Positions 34,001 to 46,200 of a DNA stretch of 64,000 nucleotides are shown one piece after another. The notes under the pieces were generated by a model, which saw only the letters and a program-made list of their open reading frames with translations, made no database searches and was not told where the DNA came from. Position numbers and translations under genes: made by a program. Every line of letters starts with the position of its first letter. The stretch's first letter is position 1. The DNA is from Setophaga petechia (lineage: Eukaryota > Chordata > Aves > Passeriformes > Parulidae). The stretch is from NCBI GenBank assembly GCA_024362935.1, contig JANCRA010000067.1:1163795-1227794 (forward strand), in the 5' to 3' direction.

Positions 34001-34666
34001 TTGATGATGCAGTTTATTTTCTTCCATATAGGCAGGAAGGGTGAGCTTGGCTCACATCTTCACTGCATGGTTCAGAAGGTCACCAGACCCTCAGTTACAA
34101 GACTTGTTAAGGAGTTATTGACCAATAAAACACTGCCAATAGGGTATTTATGCCAAGGATATTTATGTTTTTGATTTAATCTTTAAATATTTAATCTTAT
34201 GGACCCATACTACAGTGTGAGCTTTCTTAGCCAATCATATCATAACACACATACCTACAGTATTGTATTATAAACTTCTGTAACTACTTTTATTTTTTTC
34301 TATATCTTAACCTCTAAAGTTTCCTTTACTTAGCTTAATATTCTCTGCTTTAAACCACAAATCCACATTCTCCCTTCTAGCACCTCAGTTTGGGAGCCTT
34401 TTCCAAGGTCTCAGATCAAATCCTGGGTTTAATTCTAAGCCGTGGCTTACAGGCCCAAAGTTCTGAGAGTTCTTTGCATTTCAGATTCATGCATTTAAGT
34501 TAAATATGTAAATATCCTTGTTAGCAGTGTTTTATTAGTCAATAACTCCTTAGAAAGTTTGGTAGCTAAGGGTCTTATAACCCTCAAACCATACAGTAAA
34601 GATGTAAACCAAACTCACCCTTTCTATCTATAGAAAAGATAAGAAAAATAAACCACATCATCAAAC
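34001..34666. repeat. Large inverted repeat (arms ~165 bp, spacer ~330 bp)
   Basis: The left arm (about 34001-34170) contains GAAGGGTGAGCTTGG, GGAGTTATTGACCAATAAAA and GGATATTTATG. The reverse complement of the right arm (about 34500-34666) contains GAAAGGGTGAGTTTGG, GGAGTTATTGACTAATAAAA and GGATATTTACAT in the same order. Ends are TGATGATG and CATCATCA. This could be a foldback or MITE-like DNA element, or two copies of an LTR end inserted head to head. The spacer is AT-rich without an ORF. Confidence 0.7.
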
Positions 34667-34814
34667 CCAATTCAAAAGTCCTGTCTCAAATTCTGTGGGA
34701 ATGGAAAAAACAGAAACTTCTATGGACACTGAAGGATTTGATTTGTAGCTTTGGAAGAAGCTTGGATTGATGTAAAAATACAATACACAGATGTTATGTA
34801 GGAAAACCATTAAT

Positions 34815-35060
34815 TTGTTTGTATATTTGTAAGAAAGAATGTGCTTTAAATAAGTGAGAAAATGTATTGATAAGATGGTGAAGGGTTTATAATGCAGGGG
34901 TGGGGTTGTATGGAGTGAGCTGAGAATTTAGAAGTTATAATAGAAATATATTTGTGCATGTGAGGCAAAAACCCGCTGGATAAAAGTATCCACAGTGCAG
35001 TAGAAATGAGTAAAGGTGATAGATCAGAAAAGCAAAATAAACCCTGTGACAACTGTCCAT
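34815..35060 (+). mobile_element. Possible LTR fragment
   Basis: GGATAAAAG (34979-34987) and AATAAACCCTGTGACAAC (35036-35053) sit in LTR-like order and spacing. No second copy or target duplication was found in the window, so this is tentative. Confidence 0.3.
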
Positions 35061-35428
35061 TGGGTTAGAAAGTTCTTTATTGTCTTCTAAAAAAGAAATT
35101 ATGACTACTTTGAGCTATGGCAAACTGCTCCTCTAAAATCTCACAGCCTCTGAGACTGATGTTTATCTGAGCAATAAATCATTCTTAGCCCAAAAATTGT
35201 CCCATCCCTTCATTAAAAGCAACAACAATGATAAAATTCCTTCCAAAATTCCCCATGAGTGAATTGTCACCCCTTCCTGGCAGGATGGACTTCCCTATCT
35301 GGCCTCGGGATAGGGATGGCTGGACTGGAGGAGCAAATAAGGGGGAGCTAGAAATGAATTTTGTATATAAATACAACTTTGACAGGCCTGTTAATTGCTT
35401 TTTTTGGGTTTTTTGTTGCTTTTAACAG

Positions 35429-35555
35429 GAGAAGTTGGTCCTTAGGAGCCTTGATTCCTGCCTCCACACGATGCTGCACACTCCAGAGGAGAGAACCTGG
35501 CTGCTGATGACAAGGACATGGTCCAAGTGCCACCCCTGGGCAGTGCCAGCCACAG
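35429..35555 (+). other. Candidate 5' non-coding exon of the MEIOC-like gene
   Basis: It is bounded by a good acceptor (TTGCTTTTAACAG) and donor (CCACAG|GTGAGC). The 127-nt segment has one open frame (including SLDSCLHTMLHTPEERTWLL). That frame leaves one extra base at the donor, which does not match the phase needed by the exon beginning 40194, so coding use is unlikely. It lies between the CpG island and the first coding exon. Confidence 0.3.
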
Positions 35556-35559
35556 GTGA

Positions 35560-36990
35560 GCCCAAAACTGAGTTTTTGCAGGGCAGCAGAAATAAAAACT
35601 TGGGTGAGGGGTTTGTTTTATAGTGAGTAACCACATTACATAAAAACCTCAGCACCTGGATGGAATGTTACATCCCAGATGGAGCAGCTCTCCCTGGTTG
35701 TGTCAGAGTCATCCTCTGGTCATGGAAATCCAGCAGATCCTCCCAAGCTCTTCTTGGCTTTGTCAGAGTCACCACAGAGTCCTAAAGAACAACTGCTGGA
35801 AGTTACCATGGACCCAAAAAACCAAACAAAAAAAACCCCAAAACAAACCAAAAAAACCCCAAAAATCTTTGTTGGTATGAAATGAATATTCAGATGCTTG
35901 TGTTAAAACAAAGTAAACAAATGGCCTGTGAATATTCTTAATTGTAATTGGGCAGCAGAACCCATGTATTGAACAAACACCTCATAAATTTATTAATTTC
36001 ATTTATTTATTATTATTTATATTTAATTTACCTTTATTCCCCCATACACACCTTGTTCCCCCTCCTTAAAATGTGCTTTTTTTAGGTGCTTTTGACCCAG
36101 CTGAGAGGGATCTGGTAAACTTGGGTCCTTTTCCTTTGAGAAAGAAAAAGTTTCTTGATTTTTTTTTGTCTGCTGAAAAGGAACTTTTCCTTTTGCTGTG
36201 ACAAATCTTTTTGATGATGTGAGTACAGGATTTAGTGGGAAATCTTCAGAAATTTGCTATTTTTATAGTTTTATCCCTGATATTAAGAGTAATATCCCTG
36301 ATATTAACTATATTAATTTTTATAGTTTTATCCCTGATACATATTTATCCCTGAATAACTGACCTATTTCCTCCCGTGAATTTTGTTTTTTCCATATTCT
36401 TTTTGCCTGTTTACTTCTGCTGGTTCACTTCCTGGGAAACCCAAAAGAAATTTAGAGATTTGGGCATTTTTTTGGTTTTTTAAAAATTATTTTATATTTT
36501 TACTCAGTCGTTTCAGAGAATCCCTGGCAGTGCACCCTGAATGAGTCAGGCAGTCCCAGTTTGCTACAGATTAAGATATCCGTAGGTGGGAGTTATTAAA
36601 AATCTTCAGAAAGTCACAAAACAGTGCTTTTTGTGCTTGTTTTATCCTGCCAAAAAACAAAACTCAAGGGATAAACAGGAAATCCTTCCCCTGCCAAGGA
36701 ATGAGAGCAGAATCCCTTCAGTGTGGATGTGACAGTGCTGCAGTGCTGTTGTTCACTGTTGTTATCAGGGGTGTTCTTGCAGTGCTCTGGGGCAGGGAGA
36801 TCCTGCAGCTTTAGGATAACTGGTTCTAAAAAGGCTTTTTGCTAATTTTAATGCTTTATGGAAAATTAAGAGCTCTGGCAGGTGGGATTTCATGTCGGTG
36901 AAAGCAGATTTTTCTGATTCTACAATGGAGCAATATTTAGCTGTGGTTAGGTTATTTTTCAGCTTGTAAAATATCTTCTCTGGGAACTTT
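35560..36990. other. Presumed intron, nothing recognised
   Basis: This is A/T-rich unique-looking DNA with A-rich stretches at about 35812-35865. Neither exon nor named repeat was seen. Confidence 0.35.
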
Positions 36991-36994
36991 TAAT

Positions 36995-37210
36995 CTGATA
37001 TGAAACAGAAGCTCTTCTCACCTCTAAAGAGGAGGAAATCCTTCCTAAAGGTGGTGAGACCCTGGAGCAGCTTCCCAGAGCAGCTGTGGCTGCCCCTGGA
37101 TCCCTGGAAGTGCCCAAGGCCAGGTTGGATGGGGCTTGGAGCAGCCTGGGATGGTAAAAGTTGCATGATTGGGGTTGGTCCTTTCCCAACCCAAATCATT
37201 CTGTTCCAGT
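36995..37210 (+). mobile_element. CR1 LINE 3' fragment
   Basis: CR1 wording: CTTCCTAAAGGTGGTGAGAC, CCCTGGATCCCTGGAAGTGC, GGTTGGATGGGGCTTGGAGC and CCTTTCCCAACCCAAATC. Confidence 0.75.
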
Positions 37211-37409
37211 CCCCCAGATGTTCATAACCCTTGCATAATTTAGGATTCTCCATGAAAATTCCTAAAACTCCTTCCAGGCTGCCCAAGGGGTCTCCCATGC
37301 TCTACCAGCAGCTCCTGGCATCTTGGAATGACAGCCACAAGTCTGAAACTGCTTCCAGGGCTTTGGACAACTCTGGGAGCAAAACCCTTCCAGTGATGAG
37401 GAGCGACAT

Positions 37410-38080
37410 GGGACTGTCTGTCAATTCTTTTGCTTCTTTTCTGCCAAGGTCAGGATTAAATGCTTGAGATGGAATTTCTTGTTGGGACTCAGATGTTTAT
37501 CAGTTCTTATCTCTGTCCCAGTCTCACAAACCCTGAGTTCTGCAGCACTTCACTCCAACAAACTAAAAATGGAGCCCCATCTCTCTCTCTGCAAGGCCTT
37601 TGAAGGGCCAACTGTCCAATTAAAAAGTGACACCTCAATTATTTTCACTTTTAACCCAATAACCAACACCCCATGGCTGCAATGGGGACTTTTTATCCAA
37701 TTACACAAAACCACCCAAACCCATGGAGGAGAAGGAGAAGGAAGATGAAGGAGGAAGGAGAAGAAGGAGGAAGGGGAAGGTGAAGAAGAAGAAGAAGGAG
37801 GAAGGGGAAGGTGAGGAAGAAGGAGAAGGGGAAGAAGAAGGAGCAGCCTCCACCCTAAAACCTCCACCTTGCTTTATATCCATTACTGCATTCTAAACCC
37901 TTAAACTCTGAGTTTCCCACCCTGTGATCTCACACACTTCTATCCAAACTCCACACCCACAATCCCAGTTCTGTCATTCCATTCTGGAAGCTTCTCCATG
38001 GCCTCAGTCAATGCAGTGTTCTCTTGGGGGTCAGAGCCTGGCAGCACAGAAATCTGAAATTCTCAATAATCAGGGTTCCA
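37410..38080 (-). mobile_element. LTR (family F), minus orientation, with an internal GGA/GAA expansion
   Basis: It aligns with 32825-33383 over its full length (GTTCTGCAGCACTTCACTCC, CTCTCTCTGCAAGGCCTTTG, CACAAAACCACCCAAACCCA, TGCAGTGTTCTCTTGGGGGT). It differs by a ~100-bp purine tract at 37724-37850 where the other copy has only ~25 bp of GAAGAAGG-type sequence. The first bases of the element (at 38080) are slightly truncated. Confidence 0.7.
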
Positions 38081-38211
38081 TGCAGTGTCCTGCTGTGGAA
38101 TCCTGGCAGAGAGAGGATTCTCACAAGGTGCAGGTCTCTGTTACCAGCTGCCATTCTGGAATTCTTTATGTGGAAAATGTCTCAGGCACATCCTTCACTG
38201 ATCTTGCAGAT

Positions 38212-38420
38212 CACAGAATCCCAGAATGGTTTGGGTTGGAAGGGACCTTAAAAATCATCTCATTATCCCCCTTCCACTGTCCCAGGTTGCTCCAGCCCAG
38301 CCTTGGGCACTTCCAGGAATCCAGGAGCAGCCACAGCTTCTCTGGGAATCTGTGCCAGGGCCTCCCCACCCTAACAGGGAACAACTTTCTCTCCATGTCT
38401 GATCTAAATCTCTCCTTTTT
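38212..38420 (-). mobile_element. CR1 LINE 3' end, reverse orientation
   Basis: It begins CACAGAATCCCAGAATGG (the CR1 tail) and continues TTTGGGTTGGAAGGGACCTT and GTTGCTCCAGCCCAGCCTTG. The region is diagnostic for CR1 on the minus strand. Confidence 0.8.
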
Positions 38421-40193
38421 TCATGTCACAAATGCCACAACAATATCCATGTCTAATAGCTTTGATGCTATTTAATTTTGTGTAAATTTATACCTGAAAT
38501 ATTAACATTTTACTGATGAAGTTGTGCTCGTGTATTTCTCCTCAAAAAAAACTTTGGAAGAGAATTTAAGTCCAAAGAACTGCTTGAGGCTTTTGGAAAT
38601 AGTGAATGGTTTTGATAAATAGTTTTTTGTCTGTTCCTTCACTGTTTGAATGAAAAAAATTAGTCCAAAAGACCTGTCTGGGCTTTAGGTGTGGTTTTTT
38701 ATTGTTGTTTTTGAAGTTAATTTATTAAGACCAGTGGCTTTCCTGGGATTTGCAGGGGAATAAACTAAATAATTTGATTTCCTCCCTGTTTTTTTTTTTT
38801 TAAGGCAGCATTTAATTAATTGCTTTTTAACTCTGAGTTAAATTTAATTAATTTAATTAATTGCTTTTTAATTCTGAGTTTCCATCCCTTTTTTTTTCCC
38901 TGCTACTTGTTAGTGGTTCCTGTGTAAACCCCAGAGGAGAATTCAGTGTTTGCCTGGGGGGAAGGACAGGCTCCAGTGTTCTGGAAGCACTGAGCCTTAT
39001 CTAGGGTACATGAAGTCCCTCTTCTCCTGGGCTTTAGACACAGCTCCCATCAGCAGTGATGAATGGCTCTGGAAATAAAACATAAATCCATTTGTTACAG
39101 ACCCTATTTTTAATCTGTGCCCAAGTATTTTGTTCTCTGGCCAAGGAGCAGGAATTTCTCTCTGTTTGCTGCTGCCTGGTAGCCTAAACAGGACCAGGGG
39201 CTGTGGGTTTGCTGCTAAATTCTTGTGGGATTTTGGCCTAATATTAGTATTTATTTAACCTAATATTTGGTTAAATAAATAAATCCAGGCTGTCCATATG
39301 TGCCATAGTGTTTATATGGAATTTTACAGGATATTTGTGTGGCCTCCATGGGGTCCTGGTGCCTTTAATTCTGTTATTTAACAGGGATTGGTTTGGGTGT
39401 GCAAAATCAGTTTGTAGCAAGTGATAAACTCTGTGTAAATTTTTAAATAATATATTTATTTATTTAAAAATGTTAACTGAAACATTGTTTTACCTTGCTC
39501 TTGGTAGAAACACATGACCAGAGAATATTTCTGTCCAACCTTTTCAGAAAATCTCCAGAAATGGAGATCTGAGTCTGGGACAGCTTTCAGTAGCCCAAGG
39601 TTTAATAGTAAATTAAATTCAGAGAATTCCAGGTTGGAAGAGGCCTCAAATATCATCTGCTCCAGCCTTTCTTGGCATAAATGACCTGGGAACAAATAAT
39701 TTATTTGTGATATTCCTTTCTGCAGCAGTTCTGGGTTACTTTTCTTTGGCCACATTTTGCTCTCTGGAGTTCTCAGATGCTCCTCCCTTTTTCACTGGAA
39801 TATTTTGTGATTTTTGGGATGTAACAGGGATATGATGGCTCTTGTTTTCCAGAGGGGATGTGTTTGCCTGGCACAGGTGCATTCCCAGTCTCATAGAGCT
39901 GTGAAGGGGCCACACCAACACCTAAAATGTGAAACCTGTGGAGAATTCCTATTTCTGTGCAGTAAGTCAACTCTGGTATTTGCATATTTATTTTTGGAAG
40001 ACAGATTTGGGTCAGTTTAAGGCAAGGGAGGGAACATGATTTAGACTTGATCCTTTTGTTGTGGTTACGTTCCGCAGTGCTGGAAAATTCATTTATTTCA
40101 GGAAACAAAAGCAAAGCTTTGCTTTGCTGCCTTTCCTGCTCACTAGATGAACATCTAATATTAAATAACATTTTTTTTCTCCATCCCATGCAG
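38421..40193. other. Presumed 5' intron of the MEIOC-like gene
   Basis: A TTTAATTAATTGCTTTTTAA segment is duplicated at about 38810-38890. A splice-bounded ORF at 39853-39958 ends at a fair donor (TGCA|GTAAGT), but its phase does not fit the next coding exon. Otherwise featureless. Confidence 0.35.
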
Positions 40194-40214
40194 GTGAATA
40201 GCAGGAGGCAAACC

Positions 40215-43200
40215 ATGGACACCCAGTTGTTCTCCCCATTCCTGGGAGCAGTCCCCAGTCCCCCCACGCCCCCAGAGCCCTCCCAGCTGTGCAGGGACTG
40301 GCTGGGATGTGCTGAGGATTTTGGATCCCAAACTTCCTTCCAGGAATGCCCAAAAAAAAGGTATCAGCATCCCTGCTGGGGCCTTGGGGCTTCTGGGTCA
40401 CTTCTTGTGTAACAGAACAAATTCTGGATTTTTTTTGGGGAGAGTTTGAGGCATCTCTGGAAGCTCAGCAGGTTTTCTTTGCTCTGTGGTGGTTATGACT
40501 GAGGTTGTGAAAAAAAGGTGTGTGGGCTTTGTTTTTTCCATCCTAAAGCCAAATGATGGTGACAGAATATTGCATTTTTATGGAGGGAATTGGGTGATAG
40601 AGACTGACACAGCAGCTTTTGATGAGAAAATGCTCTTTTTAATGAGCATTTCTAATACCTCACTGAATTTTTTGTATCATTTGCTTAATAAGAAAAACCA
40701 AATCTGAGGTGAGGAAAAAGTGGAGTCCACTGGCTCACAAGGTGCTGAAAGGAAACAGCTAAATAAGATTATGGATTGCAAAAAACCTTAATTTTTTTGC
40801 TAGTTTTCAGTGAGAAGTGTCAGAGTGATGTTTGTTTTTGAAGAAAAGATCACACAGCTTTGGTGCCAGCTCTGAGAGTTAATTTTAAGCAAGGAGTGGC
40901 AATTTGCTAATTAACAAATACAGTATTTTCTTCAAGCAGCCTTTAGATTATTGCAGAGTAGCTTTAAAAACAGAAAAGTTATGGAATTAGAGTTAATCCA
41001 TGTCTACACCCATTCTGAGTCTGTGGATATTCAGAATTCCTTGAGGTCTCTCCCTAAAAAAAAAAAAAAAAAAAAGAAAAAACTTTGCTATTTGACCAAA
41101 ACACAGAAAAGATGTGTTTATCAAATATCAGTTCTGCATTCACAAAACATTTTCGAGAGCCTTTGCACTTCTGAGCATCCTAAATTAAATTCAGATTCCT
41201 TGGAGAGGAGCTGAGCAGTCATGGGGTAAATCAGGGACTGAGTTAGAGGTGAAACTGGTGAGGTCTGAAAAGCCAACAGAGTGGGATTTTTACTGATTTT
41301 CACAGTGGCAAGAGGTTAAAAATGTGATTTTTAGAAGAGTTTGTCCCACATTTTATGGTCTCTGTTAATCAGCAAAGTCAGTGAGCAATTCTGTGGCAGC
41401 CAAGGGGGTTTGGGTAAGGTGGGACCAGGAAATCTGAGAGATCCTCAGGGACCCTGAAAGGATTCCAGGTGGGGAGGGAAGTTTCTTGGAGCAAAATAAT
41501 GAGGATGGAGGGAAGGAGAGCTTTGTAATTAACTTGTGAGGAAGAGTCAGAAGTCATTACAAACAAATAAAAATCTAATCATGCACCTGAAGTAAAAAGT
41601 TGGGTTTGTTTAAAAATTGTTGGAAACCTGGGGTGCTTACCAGAAATATTGAGTAACATTTTGACCTGTCCAAAAGGGGATTAAAAAGTGATTCAATTTA
41701 AGTATATATAACTTACATATGATTTTTTTTGAGATTACCATAATAGGTTTTGAATTATTTGGCAGTAGGTAAGTTAGAGTGCTCCAGACTTTGAAAATAT
41801 TGATCCTATTTATGCTCTAAACAAGACAGTCAAGATTTGAAGGAATGTCCATAAAACACATGAAACAGTTTTTTTTCTTGGAAAGAAAGGAAAATTTTTG
41901 CTGCTTGGAAAGTCTCTGGTGAAACAACACGGAAAATAATTCTACTTTTCTTGGGCTCTAGAATTCACATATTCAGGAAGGAATTTCTGTAGATGGATGC
42001 TGAGGATACATTAAATTCAGAACTAAAAAATGCTGTTAAAATAAAGGTTTGACCTTCTTTTTGTCTGTTTTGTTTAGGAGAAAGCTTTAAATAACTTTTA
42101 CTTATTTAAAACTTTTACTTTGTTTTTTTCCAGGGCACCAATAAATCTTTCTTACTCTGGCAATGGCCCTGACGTGTTTGGGTTGGTGTCGAGCATTTTA
42201 GAGGAGCCAAACAAGCCAGAGCCAGTTACAGATTGGTGAGTTTGTTCTAAAGGTTCTTATCATTTCTCTGCTAGTTTTTATGCCCATTGTGACATGGATA
42301 TGATACACATTTTTAATTAAGTTGAGTAATTACAGCCTTTCAAATCCCCTTAAAATGTGGAAGTTCATTTGCTTCCGTTCTGTTCATTTACTTCATTTGC
42401 CAGTAAAAAAAAAAAAAACAAAATCAACAATACTGAGCTGTTAAAAATGCAATTTTTAACAAGTTTTCCATCAGCTTTACAGCATTTGAAGAGGGGAAAA
42501 AAATATAATTAATTTTTACCAGTAGGGAGTTGACTGAATACAGTGGAATCTGAGGTATTTAATAAATCCAAATAAAATCTGCATTTCTGAACGTGCAGAA
42601 TAAACAATGTGGGTGATGAGATTTCACAGAGCACTTGCTCAGCTGCAGTGGGAATATTCCTCCTGTTTTTGAGGACAGCTGTGCATGGCTGGTCAATCAT
42701 ATAACACATGGTGTGTGGATTATTTTAAAACAAGAAACATTTTAAATCCTGATGGGAGGTTGGTTTAACTCTGTTCCAGGAATTCTCTGTCAAGTTTGTT
42801 CCCCCCTGTGTGGGCACCTGATGTGGGCAGCAACGGGGAGCTCCCAGGGCTGCCAGCTCAGCACTGGCTCCAACCCAAGGATTTTCCCAACCTGCTGGGC
42901 TCCAGCTGCCACCAGGAACCCCTGCAGGAGCCTCCTGAGGTGGAGATGCTGCACAGAGGTTTGGGGGACCTGCAGCTCCTCGACTCTTGGCTCTCTCCCC
43001 GTGCTCAGAGCAACCCTGACAATTCCTCCTTGCAGAACAGCACCACAGCTCCCCAGGAAGGGTTTTGCTTCCCAAATGGGGGCTGGAACCAGCATTTGTA
43101 CACTTATGACCACGGGAGGTTAAATGGAGGTTATGAAAAGTGTGGGTCCAGTTTTAGCCCTTTTTCTGCTCGGAACAGGGTGAAAGAAAGCCCCAGCGCC

Positions 43201-46200
43201 CAGAAGGAGTTTTGGAAAAGAGGAAAAGCTCTGAAAAATTATGCTCAAGGACAAACTAAGTATTCCCCTGATCTTTCCAATCAGCCTGGTGATAACTTTT
43301 GGGATAAAGTACCCCAGGACAGCCACCTGTTCTCTAAGAGATATGAGAATTTCCCTGCTGCTCACAAACTGCAGTCACCTGTCCATCCATCCCTTCATTT
43401 TTTCAACCCACCCCCTAAGGAAAATCCATTTTCTCGAGGAACAAGCAGAAAACTCAAGGAAAGCCATGTGCAAAATGGCCATTGTGGCTTTACTGTGGGG
43501 GATGCTTTTAAAAATAATAATAATGAGTGTAAAGTGAATATGGGCCCAAAGGAAAGCTCTCCTCAAGCAGCTGAATATGATTTATCTGTGAAAAACACTG
43601 TGCAAAATGGGAATTACTCCTCATACCAGGGGTGTCCATGGCTGGATGGGAACAGTCTGGCAGCTGCTGCATCTGAAATTCCATATGGAAAACAAATGGC
43701 AACGAGCCCCCAGTCCTCATCAGGGGTTTCCACCATGTCTGGGGGCTCTCCCACCCACCAGCCTTTCACACAGCCCTCCTTCTACTCCCAGCTCCTTCCC
43801 ACCCTCCCTCCCAGGAAAGATGGGAGGTTACAGACATCAAATGGCATTTCCAGTCACTTGGGGGCTCCTCATTTCATCTCAGAGAGCCAGAAGCAGATGA
43901 GACCCGTTGGGAGGTCCCAGGAGGATGCTGGGGTGAACAAGGACGGGCGGCGCCGCAAATTCCCCGTTCGATTTTCACCCGACTGGCTCAGGCAGCAGAA
44001 ATCTGCAGGTGAAGACCCTGCTGAGAAATTTCACAGGTTCCCAAAGAGGCAGAGCCAGGAAAGTTGCAGTAAAGATGACAGAAGAGGCAGAAGGAATTGG
44101 ATCCCTCATTTGGGGTCTGCGGCCCCAAACCGGCAGCCTTTCAACGCATTTCCGAAAAAGCACGAGCGGAGCGGTCGCAGCTTGTCAGATTTCATCAATC
44201 CTTCTCTGCTTCCTTCCTTCCCATTCATGTCTGATTTTAAACAAAATCCCAGCTTCCCTCTGTTAAATCACCAACTGTTTCCACCAGCAAACACTTTCAA
44301 TTTCCCCCTGCCGCTGTTTCCATTCTCGGACCTCGTTGATCTTTTTCACGGCGACGACTTCAACCCCTTGAGTCCCTTCATGAGTGATCTCCTCCCTGGG
44401 GAAATCCCTGCCCCCTGCTTTGCCTTTCCAGCCCCATTTAACAAGTTCAGGCCTCCCAGGAGCCGCAGTGGCCCCGCTAATGAGCTCCACGTCCGCCTGG
44501 AGGAGTGTCACGAGCAGTGGAGAGCTTTGGAGAAGGAGAGGAAGAAGGTAAAAACACAGCTGGCGATGATTCCTGATAAAGCCTTGGCTGGTTTTAAGAG
44601 TGAAAGTTTCTTTGGTTTGTTGAGGCTTTTGGGGTTTTTTTTGGGTTTTTTTTTTTTGTTCTATTGTCCATGATACAGTCACAGCTTGCTCTTCTGGTTT
44701 TTTTTTTCTTGTTGTAGTAAATCTAAGGCTGTTGTAAGAAAGAAAATGAAATAACTAATCTGGGCACCCTCTGTGTGTCTGTGGAGAAAACCTACGATAT
44801 TTTTCTTGTTCCCAAAGGAAATTCCAATTTATGCTCTTTATTATGATCACTTTCCTGCTTCAGTCTCACTCCCAGAGCTGTTGGCAGGAGAAGGATCTCG
44901 CTGATAATGAGGGTATTGCACTTGGAATGAGAACTCTGTGCTCTAAGGAAGCAGGAAGAGCTTTCCCAAGAGGAGTCAAATCCCTGAATTCCATGCCAGG
45001 TCTCAGAAAATAAATTGTCCATAATCCCTGGTTCCAATAATGCACTGGGTGCTACTCCCATGTGTGAGAAGGCTCCTGGTCACTGGGTAAAGGTGTCTGA
45101 GCAGACTTGACCTGGAAAACCCCTTTTTCTTTCCATCATCAGCTCTGGGGCCTTGCTAATGGACTTCTGGAATTGTGAATGGAGGTCCCTGTGTTGTTCT
45201 TTCATGGATGCCTTTAAACCAGACTGTGCCTGTCTGGCCTTCCAGGAATGCTCTGGAAATGAGAAAGGGATGGTTCTTGATCCAGTGTTTGTCTCCTGTT
45301 CTCAGGCAGGATTTGGGACAATTAAGTCATTTGCAAAGACCAGCTCATAGTTTTTGTCTCCTGTTTTTTATTTCATCATGAAAGGAGGGTTGTTTATCCT
45401 CATAGTCATTAATCAAAGGGGCTTAATTGACCCCTTGCTCTGGTCCATTCCAAGTGTTCCAGTTTTATCCCAGTGAACTGCTCTGGGTTTCTTAGGGTGG
45501 TTTGTGGTTACAGAATAGAAACTGTTCTCAGTCCTCCAAGCCACAGCCTGGCTCCCATTCCTGCAGCCAAACCTCATTCCTCAGGAGGGGATGACTGCAA
45601 GGAGAGAGAAACTCCCCCTGGGATTTGATTTAATTCTCTCTGCCTTGTTTAATCACTCAGCCCTTCCATCTCTCTGAAACTTGTTCCTTGCAGCTGCTTT
45701 GGGGTCACAGCTTACCTGTCTCTTTTCATGCACCCCCCTTTTCCAGGGATCTCACATTTAAAGCATTTCCACAAGTTAGGAATTGTCTGCAATATTAAAT
45801 GTGCACATAGTTTAGTTAATTGCTTATTAACCGTAATTCTTAATTACCTGGTGTCATTATATGAATCCATGACCTTTTCTCCATCAATGTTTTTTTTGCT
45901 GGATGCCTTTCAGGCTCCTTAGATGATGAGTACAGGTGGAATCAGCTCTTGTGATCCCTTTTAGGTCAGGACAGGGACTAAATAATAAAAATAAGTAAAT
46001 ATATAATAAATAATAATAAGTAAAGCAAAAAGAGAAGGACTTGACCACATATTTTTAGTACAAATATGCACAATATGGACTTAGCCTTGAGTGCAGCGCC
46101 TGATCTCTCTCTCTTACATCCATGGTACCCCGGAGAAGGAATGAGATAAGGAATCTACTGCTAGCTGTGTCTTTTTTACTTAAGTGTAAGGATTTCCTAC

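Noticed and set aside
35429..35555. Coding exon of the MEIOC-like gene
   Set aside because: Splice sites are good but the open frame has the wrong phase for the exon at 40194, and the phase-compatible frame has a stop. Kept only as a possible 5' non-coding exon.
39853..39958. Extra N-terminal MEIOC-like exon with a Cys-x2-Cys motif (KCETCGEF)
   Set aside because: The donor phase (one extra base) would put TAG in frame at the start of the next exon. The motif does not match known MEIOC N-termini.
42796..44673. A single 625-codon gene starting at 42796
   Set aside because: Position 42796 is TTG, the frame is open further upstream through a splice acceptor at 42779, and the 3' end runs into an intron after a good donor at 44548. 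It is one exon of a six-exon gene.
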